Of a stretch of DNA of 64,000 nt, positions 34,718 through 46,424 are shown one piece after another; within the stretch, counting starts at the first letter, position 1, and each line of letters opens with the position of its first letter. The DNA is from Rozella allomycis CSF55. Its lineage: Eukaryota; Rozellomycota. The stretch lies in assembly GCA_000442015.1 (NCBI GenBank), contig KE560848.1, positions 1 to 64,000 on the forward strand, written 5' to 3'. The translations under genes and the position numbers were made by a program. The notes beneath the pieces are model-generated. The model was given only the letters and a program-made list of their open reading frames with translations, was not told the origin of the DNA and did not search any database.

Positions 34718-37139
34718 ATGGCTGACGATTTTATTTTTACGATAGAAGAAAACGACAGTGTTCCGACTGAAGATGATATTGAGGTATGTTTTTTTTGTGA
34801 TTTGGAATTAGATTAAAAATAAGAAAAAGGATTTGAATACAGAGTTTAAATTTGAAGTTGATGAAGATGATAGTGGAGTTGGCTGGTCTATAGATAGTGT
34901 TGTGTCTGCGTTTAAAAAGAAGAATTCTATGGTAAGTATTTTGTGGGTGGTTGAAAGGTGTTGACGACCAGTTTGGATGAAAAAATCAAGCAGAGAAAAA
35001 GAGAGATGGAGATTGTGGATAATGATGATGTTGATGCGGAAGAAGAGGGTGTTGTAGAGGAAGGAGAGTTTGAGATGTCTGAAAATGAGTTTGAGGGGGT
35101 TGAAGAAGAAGAATCAGATAGTGAAGAGGAAACTGATAAAGACGATGACGATGAAGACGATGAAGAGGAAGAAGAAGAGAACGAAGACAAGGATGAATTA
35201 GATGATGAAGAAGATGATAATAAGAGTGACGAAGATGTTAGTGCCAATTCAGACTCTGAAGAAGAGATTGATGAAGAGGAGGAAGAAAGAAAGAATGCTT
35301 ATTTTGACAATGTTGATATTCATGAAGATACAGATGGGACTACATTTGCATCGTTGAATTTATCTCGCCCAATATTGAAGGCGATAACCAATATGGGATT
35401 TGCTAGGCCAACAAAGATCCAAGCGAATACTATTCCTATTGCGCTTACCGGGAAGGATATTTGTGCTAGTGCCGTTACAGGGTCTGGAAAGAGTGCAGCA
35501 TTTTTGATTCCCAGTATAGAGAGGTTGTTGTATCGACAGAAATCTATTTCCCAAGTCAGAGTTTTAGTGTTACTTCCCACGCGAGAGTTGGCTGTTCAGT
35601 GTTACCAAGTTGCAAAGACGTTGGCGCAATTCACTGATATAACGTTTGGGTTGTGTGTTGGAGGGATTAGCCCGAAAGCACAGCAGGCAGAACTGCAGAA
35701 CAGACCAGATGTTATTGTTGCTACACCTGGACGATTGATTGATATGGTTAGAAATATGCAATCGTTTTCTATTGAGAATATTGAAATTTTAGTTTTGGAT
35801 GAAGCAGATCGAATGTTGGAAGTTGGATTTAAGGCTGAATTGGAGGAGATTATCAGACTTTGCCCAAAGAGTCGCCAAACGATGCTTTTCTCAGCAACAA
35901 TGACAGACAACATTGATGATTTGATTAGACTTTCATTGAATCATCCATCTAGAGTATTTGTGGACAGTGCAACCAAAATAGCTCATAATTTAACACAAGA
36001 ATTTATTCGTATTAGAGAAAATAAAGATAATGAAAAGCCAGGGTTTCTTTTAGCTTTGTGTAAAAAGATTTACAAGAAGAAATGTATAATCTTTTTTGAT
36101 AATAAAATTGCTGCCCATCGCATGAGAATCGCTTTTGGACTTTTAGGGTTGAAAGCAGCTGAATTGCATGGAAATTTAACTCAAGCTCAAAGATTAGAAG
36201 CTTTAGATTCTTTTAAAAATAATAAAGTAGATTTCCTCCTAGCCACAGATCTAGCTGCACGTGGTTTAGATATATCTGGTGTTCAAACTGTAAAAAAAGA
36301 TCTTTTAATTCTAAAAATAGGTTATAAATTATAATATGCCAACTGATTATGCAAGATATCTTCATAGAGTTGGTCGTACTGCTCGTGGTGGTCAATCTGG
36401 TGTGTAAATATTTTCTGTTTTATTTAATTATAGATCTGTTTCTTTAATAGATGAGAAAAGTAGAAAAATATTAAAGATTGCAGTTAAAAATTCATCTCAA
36501 TCTGTGAGGAAAAGATCCATACCTTTGGAAATAATAAAAAAATATAATTCAAGATTTGATGCGATTCAATCTCAAATTTCTGATATTCTTCTTGAAGAAA
36601 AAGAAGAAAGAAAAATTCAACAAACAGAAATGCAAATAACAAAAGCTGAAAATTTAATAAAATTTCAAGATGAAATAAAGTCTAGACCAAAAAAGACTTG
36701 GTTTCAATCTGAAAAAGAAAAAGTGGCTGAAAAACGTATCTTTTTTATTTTTCTTTTAATTTTAGAACTTTCTAAAGCTGCTGCTGGTTTGGACACTCCA
36801 AAACCAAAGCGTGGCAAATTTGATGGAATGAGCCGCAAAAAGAAGAGACGCGTTCAAGCCTTGGAAGATCAAGATCAATCTGAAGACTTTAAATCCAAAA
36901 TGATCGCCCGCTCTTTGAAATTAGAAAAGAGACCAAAAAGAATGAGATTAACTGAAAAAGAAACAAGTTCAGCCCCAAAGAATTCAGTTTCAAATAAACC
37001 AAAACCTAAAAGTAAAAGCGCCTTTGGTGACGACATTGCACCATCAAAGTCAAAGAAGAGCGCCCAGGAAAAAAAGAAACCTTTCAGAAAAGGCTCCAAA
37101 AATGCTTTCAAATCAAAAGGCAGATACAAGAGACGTTAA
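34718..37139 (+). CDS. DRS1: Drs1/DDX27 DEAD-box helicase (ribosome biogenesis)
   Basis: Six exons encode 758 residues. An acidic, low-complexity N-terminal region (Glu/Asp runs at about 35030-35290) precedes the helicase core: [75 protein letters not shown] and YLHRVGRTARGG. A basic C-terminal extension (KRGKFDGMSRKKKRR, KPFRKGSKNAFKSKG) fits a nucleolar protein. The long acidic start and basic end favour Drs1/DDX27 among DEAD-box families. It acts in 27S pre-rRNA processing. Introns: 34784-34811, 34932-34957, 36290-36320, 36404-36433 and 36736-36765 (26-31 nt). The last is 30 nt with no stop. Confidence 0.9.
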
Positions 37140-37180
37140 TAAATCATTCATTTATTCTTTTAAAATGTCTTTTGCAAAAT

Positions 37181-37789
37181 TTAATTTTCTTGTGCTGCTA
37201 GATTGGGGTTCGGTTTATAAGGAGGTAACGGCTCGTCAATATACGTCTGCGTTCCTTGAATTGAAACCGTAATGTTCTCCAATGGTATGGTCTTCACAGT
37301 ATCCTTCTCCAACAATACACCATATCTCACACAAAAACCAATAATCAATAGATACACTAGATATGTCTATTCTAAATAATTGTATATTGTTACCAATGTA
37401 ATTCCTGTAGTCCCATGAAAATTATACATCAATGAAAGCGATATAAAACCAAATGTTAATAATGAAAATAGAATTCCACATACATAAAAGATTTCTTTTG
37501 ATTTATCCTATTCAACTATATAAATCTTCATACTCTTATTATTGAGCAGAGAATACCAATAGTCAATAGTAATTTCAATAATGTGTATACTAAATTATAT
37601 ATACTCTCAAATTCGATCATTATAAAAGTAAAAAACTCTATAAACTAACTGGTGATATAATTTTCAAGTTACTGCAAGATAAAATATACATATTGTAATG
37701 ATTCTTTTGTATAAAATCAGTTTGTAATTTTGGTTTGCTTGTCCAAGCATTACATCTTGATACAGTGGTGGTACAGTGTTTTCAGTCAT
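37181..37789 (-). CDS. 4TM protein, tandem copy A, with C-terminal PPxY-like motif
   Basis: Four small exons, found only by joining micro-introns at 37645-37672, 37508-37533 and 37367-37393 (28, 26, 27 nt), all phase 0; 175 residues. N-terminus MTENTVPPLYQDVML is cytosolic. Four hydrophobic segments follow (IITICIFYLAFIEFFTFI, LVYTLLKLLLTIGILCSII, GILFSLLTFGFISLSLMY, YLVYLLIIGFCVRYGVLL). The tail ends PLPPYKPNPNLAAQEN, containing PPY. It is a paralogue of copies B and C just upstream, with introns at the same places. The layout resembles 4TM endosomal adaptors in which PPxY motifs recruit HECT ligases, but no family is recognised. Confidence 0.75.
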
Positions 37790-37921
37790 CTAGATTTTGA
37801 TATTTCAAATTTCTATTTTTAACTGGCAAAAATTAGAAAATGATGTGAAACCTATTATTAAACTTCACTATAAATTTATATCCATTGGCGTTTATTAATT
37901 TATATAGCTTAATTGCAACTT

Positions 37922-38518
37922 TTACACATGCGAATTTGACATTTCCTCGTAATTTGGAAACTGCTCTTCTGACAGTTTTAACATTTGTTCTACCACGCTT
38001 TCCATAATCTGCTGTATAACTTCAGCTGTCAGACGGTGTTTCTTTATACTTTTCACACAAATGCATATTATGACAAAGTATAACATCATTTCCTTTGAAA
38101 AAATAGCAATATTCTCACAACCGGCAAAACTGTTTGTACATATGTATCACAACTCCTCCATGAAATCACAAGCTGCGCTAACACTAAAAGAATAAGTATT
38201 CCACATGAACACGCTAAATGTTTCGGTTTATTCTAGTTAAATCCAGCTTGCCATTGTACCTTAATAGTCACAAAAACGCTATATGTGTTGGCAAAAAATC
38301 TTGCTAAAGCTAGGATGATATCTGTAGAACCTTTGAAAAAATTTAATCCCACGCAAAGAAACTCTGTCAACTTTAAACTTGTGAAAATATTATAGGCTTA
38401 CAAAGATATAAACCATAAATAAATGGATAGTAATTTTGTGCGATAAGCGATATAGATTTTTATGTGGAAGAATCAGATCTTCATATCTTGGTAGCACTAT
38501 GGTTTTTCTCTCATTCAT
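37922..38518 (-). CDS. 4TM protein, tandem copy B
   Basis: Four exons, introns 38371-38401, 38233-38259 and 38114-38139 (31, 27, 26 nt), all phase 0; 170 residues. It starts MNERKTIVLPRYEDLILPHK, aligned with PPLYQDVML of copy A. Four hydrophobic segments follow: ITIHLFMVYIFLTEFLCVGL, IILALARFFANTYSVFVTI, LACSCGILILLVLAQLVISW and IFSKEMMLYFVIICICV. The tail ends YEEMSNSHV. Coding length divides by three only with all three introns. The exon 2/3 boundary (after TIK, before NKPKHL) matches that of copy A (IIR / DKSKEI) and copy C (MIK / NKHTGI). Confidence 0.7.
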
Positions 38519-38716
38519 TCTCGAAAAGCCACTCACCAAAAAGTACTATAAGTAATAACAATGACATCTGCGGCAAATGTAAAAATAATGTGTTCGCAGA
38601 ATCTAATCTATGTACAAAATCCTATCAATGTTGAAAGCTTCCTGTCCAAAGCCCGGCATTAACATCATTGAATACTAAGAAGTTAAGAACTTGTTAAGAT
38701 TCAAGTCTTTGAAGAT

Positions 38717-39287
38717 TTATTCCTGATTTCCGACGTAGCCAGATTTATGTGCATTCTCAACTGAGGGCGAATTTACGTCTAGAACCGTAATAGATGATTC
38801 CGCTATCAGCGATTCGGGAATAAAATGGTCATTCTGCTTTTTTAACATTTTGCCGTAACGAAAAGAAGTTGTCGCTACAGACAATTGAATGATGCAAATC
38901 TTGTACTACTTGTTGATCAATATTTTACCCATAAATGGATTTTTACACCTTCTGTATGGAAAAATAAGATCATTAGAAGCACAAAGTCTACGAGGATCAA
39001 AATATTAAGAATTTCAGAACTTCTTATAATACCTGTATGCTTATTCTACTTGCATTACCACCAGAACTGTACCTTTATCATAAACCAAAAGAGGTACAAG
39101 CAAATAGAAATTCTTGAGATACCGAAGAATATTCGAATGGGGGTGTGAAAAAACACCAAGCCAGTAATTTCGCTAGCCTATTTATTTGCCTGAGTGTTGT
39201 TACTATAGCAAGGCACATATATGCCATAATTGTTTTTTTGTGAGCCAATAGTTCATTAATAAATCGATAATACATCAAAAGCAGCAT
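38717..39287 (-). CDS. 4TM protein, tandem copy C
   Basis: Four exons, introns 39178-39203, 39046-39072 and 38906-38928 (26, 27, 23 nt), phase 0; 164 residues from ATG 39287. Membrane segments include IMAYMCLAIASEITGLVFF, FGISRISICLYLFWFMI and ILNILILVDFVLLMILFF. The fourth exon (YKICIIQLSVATTSFRYGK) aligns with YLVYLLIIGFCVRYG of copy A. The tail is Ser/Glu-rich and ends SGYVGNQE. The N-terminus is about ten residues shorter than in A and B, so an extra 5' exon or a start further upstream is possible. Function unknown. Confidence 0.65.
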
Positions 39288-39736
39288 CTAAATTGATAAA
39301 TCGGTGTTCAGCCACATAATTGCCATCTAAAAAAAGATTAAAGATATATTCCTTTCTGATAATAATTTGCGAAAAAATAATAGAAGATAATGTCCTGTCT
39401 TTCTGTTATAATGTGGTTATTAATTGATTTCGTTCAAACATCTTCTTAGAAGTGGGATGACTCATGATATTCAATGGTAACGACAATTTCCAGGGCTCTT
39501 TAAATTAATGACAAATAATTGATAAAGATCAGAAAATAATTGTTTTGTGTGAAGAAATTTATTGTTATAATAAACTCGTCGTCCGATTTAATGAGAGCGA
39601 GACTTGTTCTACTAATATGGCGTGTCTGAAGAGAGTTTGCCGGTTTATTTGTATACTAAGAATATTGTAATAACGCAATTCGAAAATGGATATTCCAATA
39701 TTGAAATTGCTCAAAAACAAGTCCATATTTATTAAC
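39288..39736. other. Intergenic region upstream of the 4TM tandem
   Basis: About 450 bp, AT-rich, between the 4TM tandem and PI31 (same strand). Short minus-strand frames exist (for example MSHPTSKKMFERNQL near 39465) but I could not join them to neighbours with micro-introns. Nothing else seen. Confidence 0.4.
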
Positions 39737-40820
39737 TTACATAAAATAACCGGGACCACCAGGTGGTGGAAACAGATCTGGATCTGGCTCTCCGCTATAT
39801 ACTTTTACACTTAATTCTTTACCTTGAAAATGGCCCCCGTGGTCGAAGATTAGGTCTAGCGGGCCTGCCAGTTAGCGGATCGATTGGGCTAATTGGATCA
39901 AAACGAGCTCCTGGTGGAACAGCACCACTAACTATATATGCGAGGAAATAACGTACAATGGTAGTGCCGGGTTCGGTGGAAACGCAGGATCAGTAAACAT
40001 TGGATGGTTTGGGCCAACATACATGCCACCTCCTGCAGAAGGTGCCCTGAAGGGACCCATAGGATCCAAATCATTGCTTCCAATTCCATACGGATTAGGC
40101 CTAATGTGTAATGATAGGTATTATTAAGTACATTGTTGGAACACCGTAATTCGGTTCCATGAAATATGGTCTTGCAGGTGGAATGTATGAAGGCGGAGGT
40201 GGATAATTTTGACGAGCTTGACTTTGATTTGTTGACGAAGCTGCTGTTGAGCTAGATTCTTCATAACCTTCTTTGTGCAGCCCGGGTATCAACTTTTGCA
40301 ATATCTGTTCTTTTAATTTTATCATCAAGTCATATAAACAAGGAAATAAACTCACTTCTGGATTTTCTAGTCTTGATATGTCATCACGAACACATTCTGA
40401 TAATTTTAACTCGAGTGTGTTAATTTTTCCATCCTATTCATGAAACAGTAAATGAATTACTTGAATGGCATATCCATGAACGATGAATTTGTCGGATAAT
40501 TTCAAGCATTTCAAAAGAAATGTCATTGCTGATTGTGGATGCTTGTACCTAAAGGTGAATGTTTCTTGGTTATTATTCCATGTTTCCGGTAATAGGCGGA
40601 TATCTGAATTATTAGGATCAATGGGTGCTATTTAAAGAGAATTATAGCAAGTACCATTTTCTGATTCGCTATTGCCTAAAAACTGGAAACCGAGGTTAAG
40701 GAATGCAGCATGAAAGAGTAATGCTAAAGCGTCGCACTGAGACTTTAGACGGGTTTTGGACTGTGAAAGACAATTTTTGAGAGTGCCTAGGAGATTATTG
40801 CTCGAGAGTGGATTCTGCAT
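39737..40820 (-). CDS. PSMF1: PI31 proteasome regulator (PSMF1)
   Basis: Six exons encode 313 residues; introns 40628-40654, 40434-40460, 40101-40131, 39928-39956 and 39795-39822 (27-31 nt). The N-terminal FP domain (CDALALLFHAAFLNLGFQFL, LLPETWNNNQETFTFRYKH, FIVHGYAI) is followed by the Pro/Gly-rich C-terminal region. That region is GSNDLDPMGPFRAPSAGGGM, YVGPNHPMF, GAVPPGARFDPISPIDP and GEPDPDLFPPPGGPGYFM, unmistakably PI31. It binds 20S proteasomes and F-box proteins. A further 30-nt stretch (40326-40355, GTGAGT...CTTG) is in frame without a stop and may be an intron or coding. Confidence 0.93.
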
Positions 40821-40914
40821 GCCAAGCCATCAAAAATCAAGATGAATAAAAATTGTCTCTGCTATGATGTTTACATCAAGTATGAATTAGTATAAATTTA
40901 AGTTTAATAATAAT

Positions 40915-43828
40915 TTATTTTAAAAATCGAGTGTTCAATTTGTTGATATCTTCCTGATTGAGAATATTGCTCTGTGCAAGAAGATTATCCCAAGTATGAC
41001 CAATCATATCTCTATATCCAACAACAATCTAAATAAAGTTGAAATAAAATATTTACATTCTTGAATCTTTGCTCTAATACCTCTGGCGCGCCATGGTACG
41101 ATAAAAAGGAGTAACAAACGAATGGAATGTGCTATAATAAATGAATTTGAATGAACTTACTTTGGTCACTTTGTTGGGATCAGCCATTATCGCGTCGCAA
41201 AGACCATCGAACGCGGACACTTTTTCGCCTGGAGAAACGACATAGTTCAACGCGATGCACCTTTTTAAATTTAAGGGAATGAACATACCAAGAGGGTAAA
41301 AAGCCTGTTGAGAATAGCGCGGCAACTTTTAAAGGACAAACGGTGGCCATTCTCCCAATGAGAATTGCAATATTTTCCAGGACTTGGCGTCTATTATTTT
41401 GCTGGGATAAAACTTTTAATGCTTTTTGCATGATGTGATCTGCATATTGTTCAATGTTGCTGCCCCAGCCAATTGTAATTACCGAGAGTGCCCAGAATAG
41501 GTTTGAAGTCAAGACAGACCACATTGGATCCAGAACATCGGGAATGAGTTTAATCAAGATTGGAATGACCATTGGTAAAATTGGCAAAATATTGTTAAAA
41601 GAGTGGCTGGCCATGTCGCCTATAAGCATGACAGCAGATTCAACAACAGATTTATCAGGATCATTGACAGCCTTTAGAAGTAATTCATAAAATTCTTGTT
41701 TTTTAGATGAGAGAATTGGATCAATGGAGTTTCCTAATCCTTCAAAGCACGCAGCGATTGCGTCTATAGCCGAAGTTTCAATGTCTAGTTCTGGTTCATC
41801 TCTTGAAGGATCAGCGACAAATAGTTCTTGTTCGTGAACAGATAGTTTCCACATATTGAGGGAATGAATAAAGACTTGATTTGAAAATTCAATAGCATGA
41901 ACACCTCCCGCCAAAACAAGACTTGTTACCGCCTAATATTGACCAGGGTTGATTATTACTTCCATGACTCCATAAACGAGTACATCTGATACGTGTAATT
42001 GATTCAATAGATTTATAAAAAACGGACAAAGAATTTCCAGATATTGTGGAGCGTTGAGTTGTTCACTGCAATTTTCAATGAGGGAGCGAATGGAATCCAA
42101 GACTACGAGTTGATTTCTTTTGCTGTCGTATGATTTGAATGCGTTAATGTAAGAGTTTATTATAGCAAGAAGATATTTTTCCATAAAAGGACCAGCTGAG
42201 TCTTGAAACATTGACAAGGCAGTACATGCGGATTGTTGAACGTAAGAACTTTTATCCATAAGTCTATGAAGAAGCTAAAAATAAATTAAAAATGAAACAG
42301 TTACAGCTTCAAGAAGAGGAGCAAAATATTTAGAGTCGTCGTGATGGATAGTTTCAGTGAACCAAGTAGCGTATCTACTCAAGCACCAACAAGTGATTGA
42401 TCTAACAAGAGGCTAAATTAAACAAAATAAAAATAGAAATACGCGAGGATGATTAATATTTTCCATTAGAAAAGGAAAAAGTTGAGGTAGATTTTGGGAA
42501 ATGACTTGTTCGCAGCCTTCAGCGATGGCGCCAAGAGCTAAAATTCCAACTTCTTTTATTTCCCATTGTTGGTTTAGAATGTAATTATTTATTGTGGGAA
42601 GAAGAATCTTTAGAAAATCATTCATTAATTGTTTTTGTGTTGCTAAAATGTCAATTGTTGCTGCTGAACATTTTCTTAAATTCCAATCACCAAAATCATC
42701 TTCTAAATCATCATCATCTTCTTCATCTTCATCATCTTCATTAGATCTATTTTTCTGTTTATGATGGCGTGGTTTTAGATTATCTTTTCTTTCTATAGAT
42801 CCAGTTAATTCATCTCCATGTTGAATAACAATTTCATATTCTGGCAAATAGATCATATTTTTCATTAAAAGTGGAATTAATCTATCAAAATAAGGAACCA
42901 ACATTTTGCACAACTCTTGCATTTCTGCCATCGCTAGAAAAAATTCTGTCGCTTCTTGCGCTACATGCGAATCTTTAGAATTAGACGCAATGTCTATCAT
43001 GTATTCAATAACCGATGGATACAATTGTTGCAATGAAACACCATAAGTCTCCAAAAGGGAAACTAAACAACGACAAAGCGGGACTTTAATTTCTTCACTC
43101 TTTTCTTGATTAGACAATGACGCCAACAAGCCAACAAACTTTTCTAAATTCTTATTCAATGCTTCAGACGACAATGAAATCAAATGATTCAAACAATCCA
43201 ACGCTTTAACTTTCATAATAATCTGTGGATGCTGCAACAAATTCAACAAAAATGGAACAACATTTTCAAGTGGCTTGCTAGCATGATGCTCCAACTCTTT
43301 CACATTATCCTCACAAATTTTAGTCAAAGCATTCAGATATCCCTTTTCACTGCCTTTCAACATTCATACCAGTTTATAATGCACTTCAGGGTTCATAAAC
43401 ATCCCCATCAACTGTGACAACAAATCTGGCCACAAATCCAACGTCCCCTGTGCAATCAATGTAGTAATCAATGTTCCAGACGTATTGCTCACCAAAGCCA
43501 TCTCACACGCCAAAGCCTGCAAAGACGCTTGCTTCATAAATTCAATCTGCTCTCTCGCCATTGTCGACAAGTCCATATATCTCAACTGGTTTTTCAACGA
43601 TAATCCTGCTATAGCGCGTATATCAGCATTCACACTCGAACTGCCAAAAATATACACATAGTACATGTTCAAATCTACTGTACTCGCCCTAAGATTCGCC
43701 AATTCCTTTTCTCAAAATAAAAAATATTATACCGTTTGCAACGCCTTTTGACTAGCTGTATCGCCATGAGAAGCGTGCGAAAGTACTCTTGTTAAACGCG
43801 AAAGTATCTCTGGGTTCGGATTCCACAT
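40915..43828 (-). CDS. KAP104: Transportin-1 / Kap104 nuclear import receptor
   Basis: Nine exons encode 895 residues, the usual transportin length. N-terminus MWNPNPEILSRLTRVLSHA. HEAT repeats include TLIAQGTLDLWPDLLSQL, YLNALTKICEDN and KVKALDCLNHLISLSSEAL. The acidic loop (DDEDEEDDDDLEDD) that helps release cargo is followed by GDWNLRKCSAATIDILA and KEVGILALGAIAEGCEQ, which separate transportin from importin-beta. C-terminus GYRDMIGHTWDNLLAQ. It imports PY-NLS cargo by RanGTP exchange. Introns: 43706-43732, 43343-43369, 42413-42442, 42275-42304, 41933-41959, 41261-41288, 41132-41160 and 41029-41056 (27-30 nt). Confidence 0.95.
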
Positions 43829-43993
43829 TCTTAATGCTGCTGACCCTGGCTATAGTGATTGAAAAATGAAAAGAAAAATAGATCCAAATTAAGTTGGTAA
43901 CACCAAATAAATATAGGAAATAGGTGTAATTTATTATGTACTGTATTCTCTTCTTTTTATTTCATGCTCGCTATTTTATTGAAATTTACTAAA

Positions 43994-46397
43994 ATGGCAG
44001 GCAAGCATTGGTCTCTTGATAACGACGAAGAAGACGGATACGAAGTTAACCATGACTCAAATGAAAATAAAGCCAACAATCAAAACGATGAAATAGACCC
44101 TTTGGATGCTTTTATGGAAAATGTTACCCAAGAAGTGCAACAGTTGCTGTATGAAGACTCTATGAAACCAAAGCAAAACAAAAAGCTTAAAGACAGAGAC
44201 GAAGATGAAGAGTTTGTTCCCGAAAAGAGCAAATATGAAATAGAAGAAGAACTTTTCAAGTAAAAAGATGCAAATGTTGTCATTTAGTATGAGGAGGTTG
44301 CAAAAGAAAGATGTTATAGCGGTGGATCACAATCAAATTGAATATGAACCGTTTAGAAAGAATTTTTACATTGAAACGGCTGAAATAGCTGCTATGGATG
44401 ATGACGATGTTTCTATTCTGAGAGAACAAATGGATGGAATTAAAGTCAAGGGGGTTAAATGTCCCAAACCAATAAAGAAATGGAGTCAATGTGGATTAAA
44501 CTTGAAAATTCTGAATGTCATTAAAAAGTTGGAATACGAAAAACCAACACCCATTCAAGCACAAGCGATTCCAGCTATTATGTCAGGCAGAGACGTGATT
44601 GGTGTAGCTAAAACTGGTAATTCATTTTGATTTTATTAAAAAGGATCTGGGAAAACAATTTCCTTTCTTTTGCCAATGTTTAGACACATTCTAGATCAAC
44701 GATCTTTGCGACCAACTGAAGGTCCAATTGCGATGATATTAACACCCACGAGAGAATTAGCGGCACAAATTTACACTGAATGTCGAAGATTTGGAAAAAT
44801 TTTAGGAATCAGATCTGTGTGTGCATATGGAGGTGCGCCAATAAAAGAGAATATTAGTGAAATGAAGAGAGGAACAGAAATTATTGTTTGTACTCCTGGT
44901 AGAATGATTGATTTGCTAACTGCGAATAATGGAAAAGTGACTAATCTTAGAAGAGTTACGTATGTTGTTTTAGATGAAGCTGACAGAATGTTTGATTTGG
45001 GATTTGAACCACAAGTTATGAAAATTGTAACGAATGTTAGACCAGATTCTCAAAATGTTATGTTTTCAGCTACATTCCCACGCCAAATGGAGGCTTTAGC
45101 AAGAAGCATTTTAAAGAATCCAGTTGAAATTGTTGTGGGTGGAAGAAGCATTGTGTGCAACGATGTCACCCAGTACATTGAAGTGGTAGACGAAGACCAA
45201 CGCTTTAATCGCCTGCTGATGATACTTGGAGAATGGCAGGATGTGACTGGAAGAGTTTTAATTTTTGTTGATACTCAAGACAGGGCTGATACTTTGCTTA
45301 GAGATTTAATGAAAAAGGGTTACCCGTGTATGTCTCTGCATGCTGGCAAAGATCAACTTGATAGAGTTTCTATTATAACTGATTTCAAATCTGGAATTTG
45401 TAATCTATTAATTGCGACATCTGTTGCTGCTAGAGGTTTAGACGTTAAAGAATTAAATCTCGTGATAAACTTTGATTGTCCAAATCACTATGAAGATTAC
45501 ATCCATCGCGTTGGAAGAACAGGCAGAGCTGGCAGAAAAGGAACAGCGTTTACTTTTATTACCCCAGACCAGGAAAAGTATGCCCCAGACCTTGTTAAAG
45601 CATTAAAGTTGTCAAATACGCCTGTGTCAGATGAGTTGCAAAAATTGGCTGATGAATTTAAAGAACAAGTCAAGAAAGGAAACGCTGAATTTTCAGGCAG
45701 GGGTTTTGGCGGGAAAGGGTTGGAAAGAATGGATCAAGAAAGAGAACAAATGAAAAGAACTCAAATTCTTGCTTATGGAGAAGAAGGTGATGATTCCGAT
45801 GAAGAAATGGTTGAAATGGATGGTGATGTGAAAGTTGTGTCTCGAACTACTGGTCAAGTTGTAGACTACAGTAACAAATTAATTTAAAAGGAAAAGGCAA
45901 AAAGGAAACGGAGGATGAAACTGAAGATTTCTCTGAAGCAATTCAAAAGTCTAGAGAGGTTATTAACAGAATAAATCAAAGAATTAAAGAATATTTAACA
46001 CAAACTCATGGGAGAGATGTTGCTGAAGAAATGCTCACTGCTAAGGAAGAACAAAGAAAATACATTTGTGAATTTGACATTAACGATTACCCTCAATATT
46101 CTAGAATGAAAATTACTAGCAGAGTAAACAATAAGAATATTAATAAGTTAGGATAGTTTGGCAGTTCTATTTGATACTTGCCGCGCTACAGTTACAGCCA
46201 GAGGCTCCTACGTTCCACCTGGCAGACAGCCTAAGCATGGAGATAGAAGATTGCATCTTTACATTGAATCTGATTCTGAATATAATCTAACAAGGGCACG
46301 ATCTGAAATTAAAAGAATCCTTAATGAAGCTGCCTTGGAAGCAATTGAAATGGGCAACATTGAATCCGTCGGCGGTGGAAAATATTCAGTTCTTTAA
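43994..46397 (+). CDS. PRP5: Prp5/DDX46 spliceosomal DEAD-box helicase
   Basis: Five exons encode 764 residues (ten more if ATG 43964 is used). [17 protein letters not shown] in the acidic N-terminus and [20 protein letters not shown] before the core are Prp5/DDX46 signatures. Motifs: [81 protein letters not shown] and [13 protein letters not shown]. The C-terminal domain has [12 protein letters not shown] and [19 protein letters not shown]. It proofreads U2 snRNP binding to the branch site. Introns: 44260-44287, 44617-44643, 45871-45896 and 46124-46151 (26-28 nt). Confidence 0.96.
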
Positions 46398-46424
46398 TAA
46401 ATTATTTTGGAATCATTTTTTCTT

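Noticed and set aside
37140-39300. A 2 kb gene desert or decayed element
   Set aside because: Micro-intron splicing reveals three paralogous 4TM genes filling most of it.
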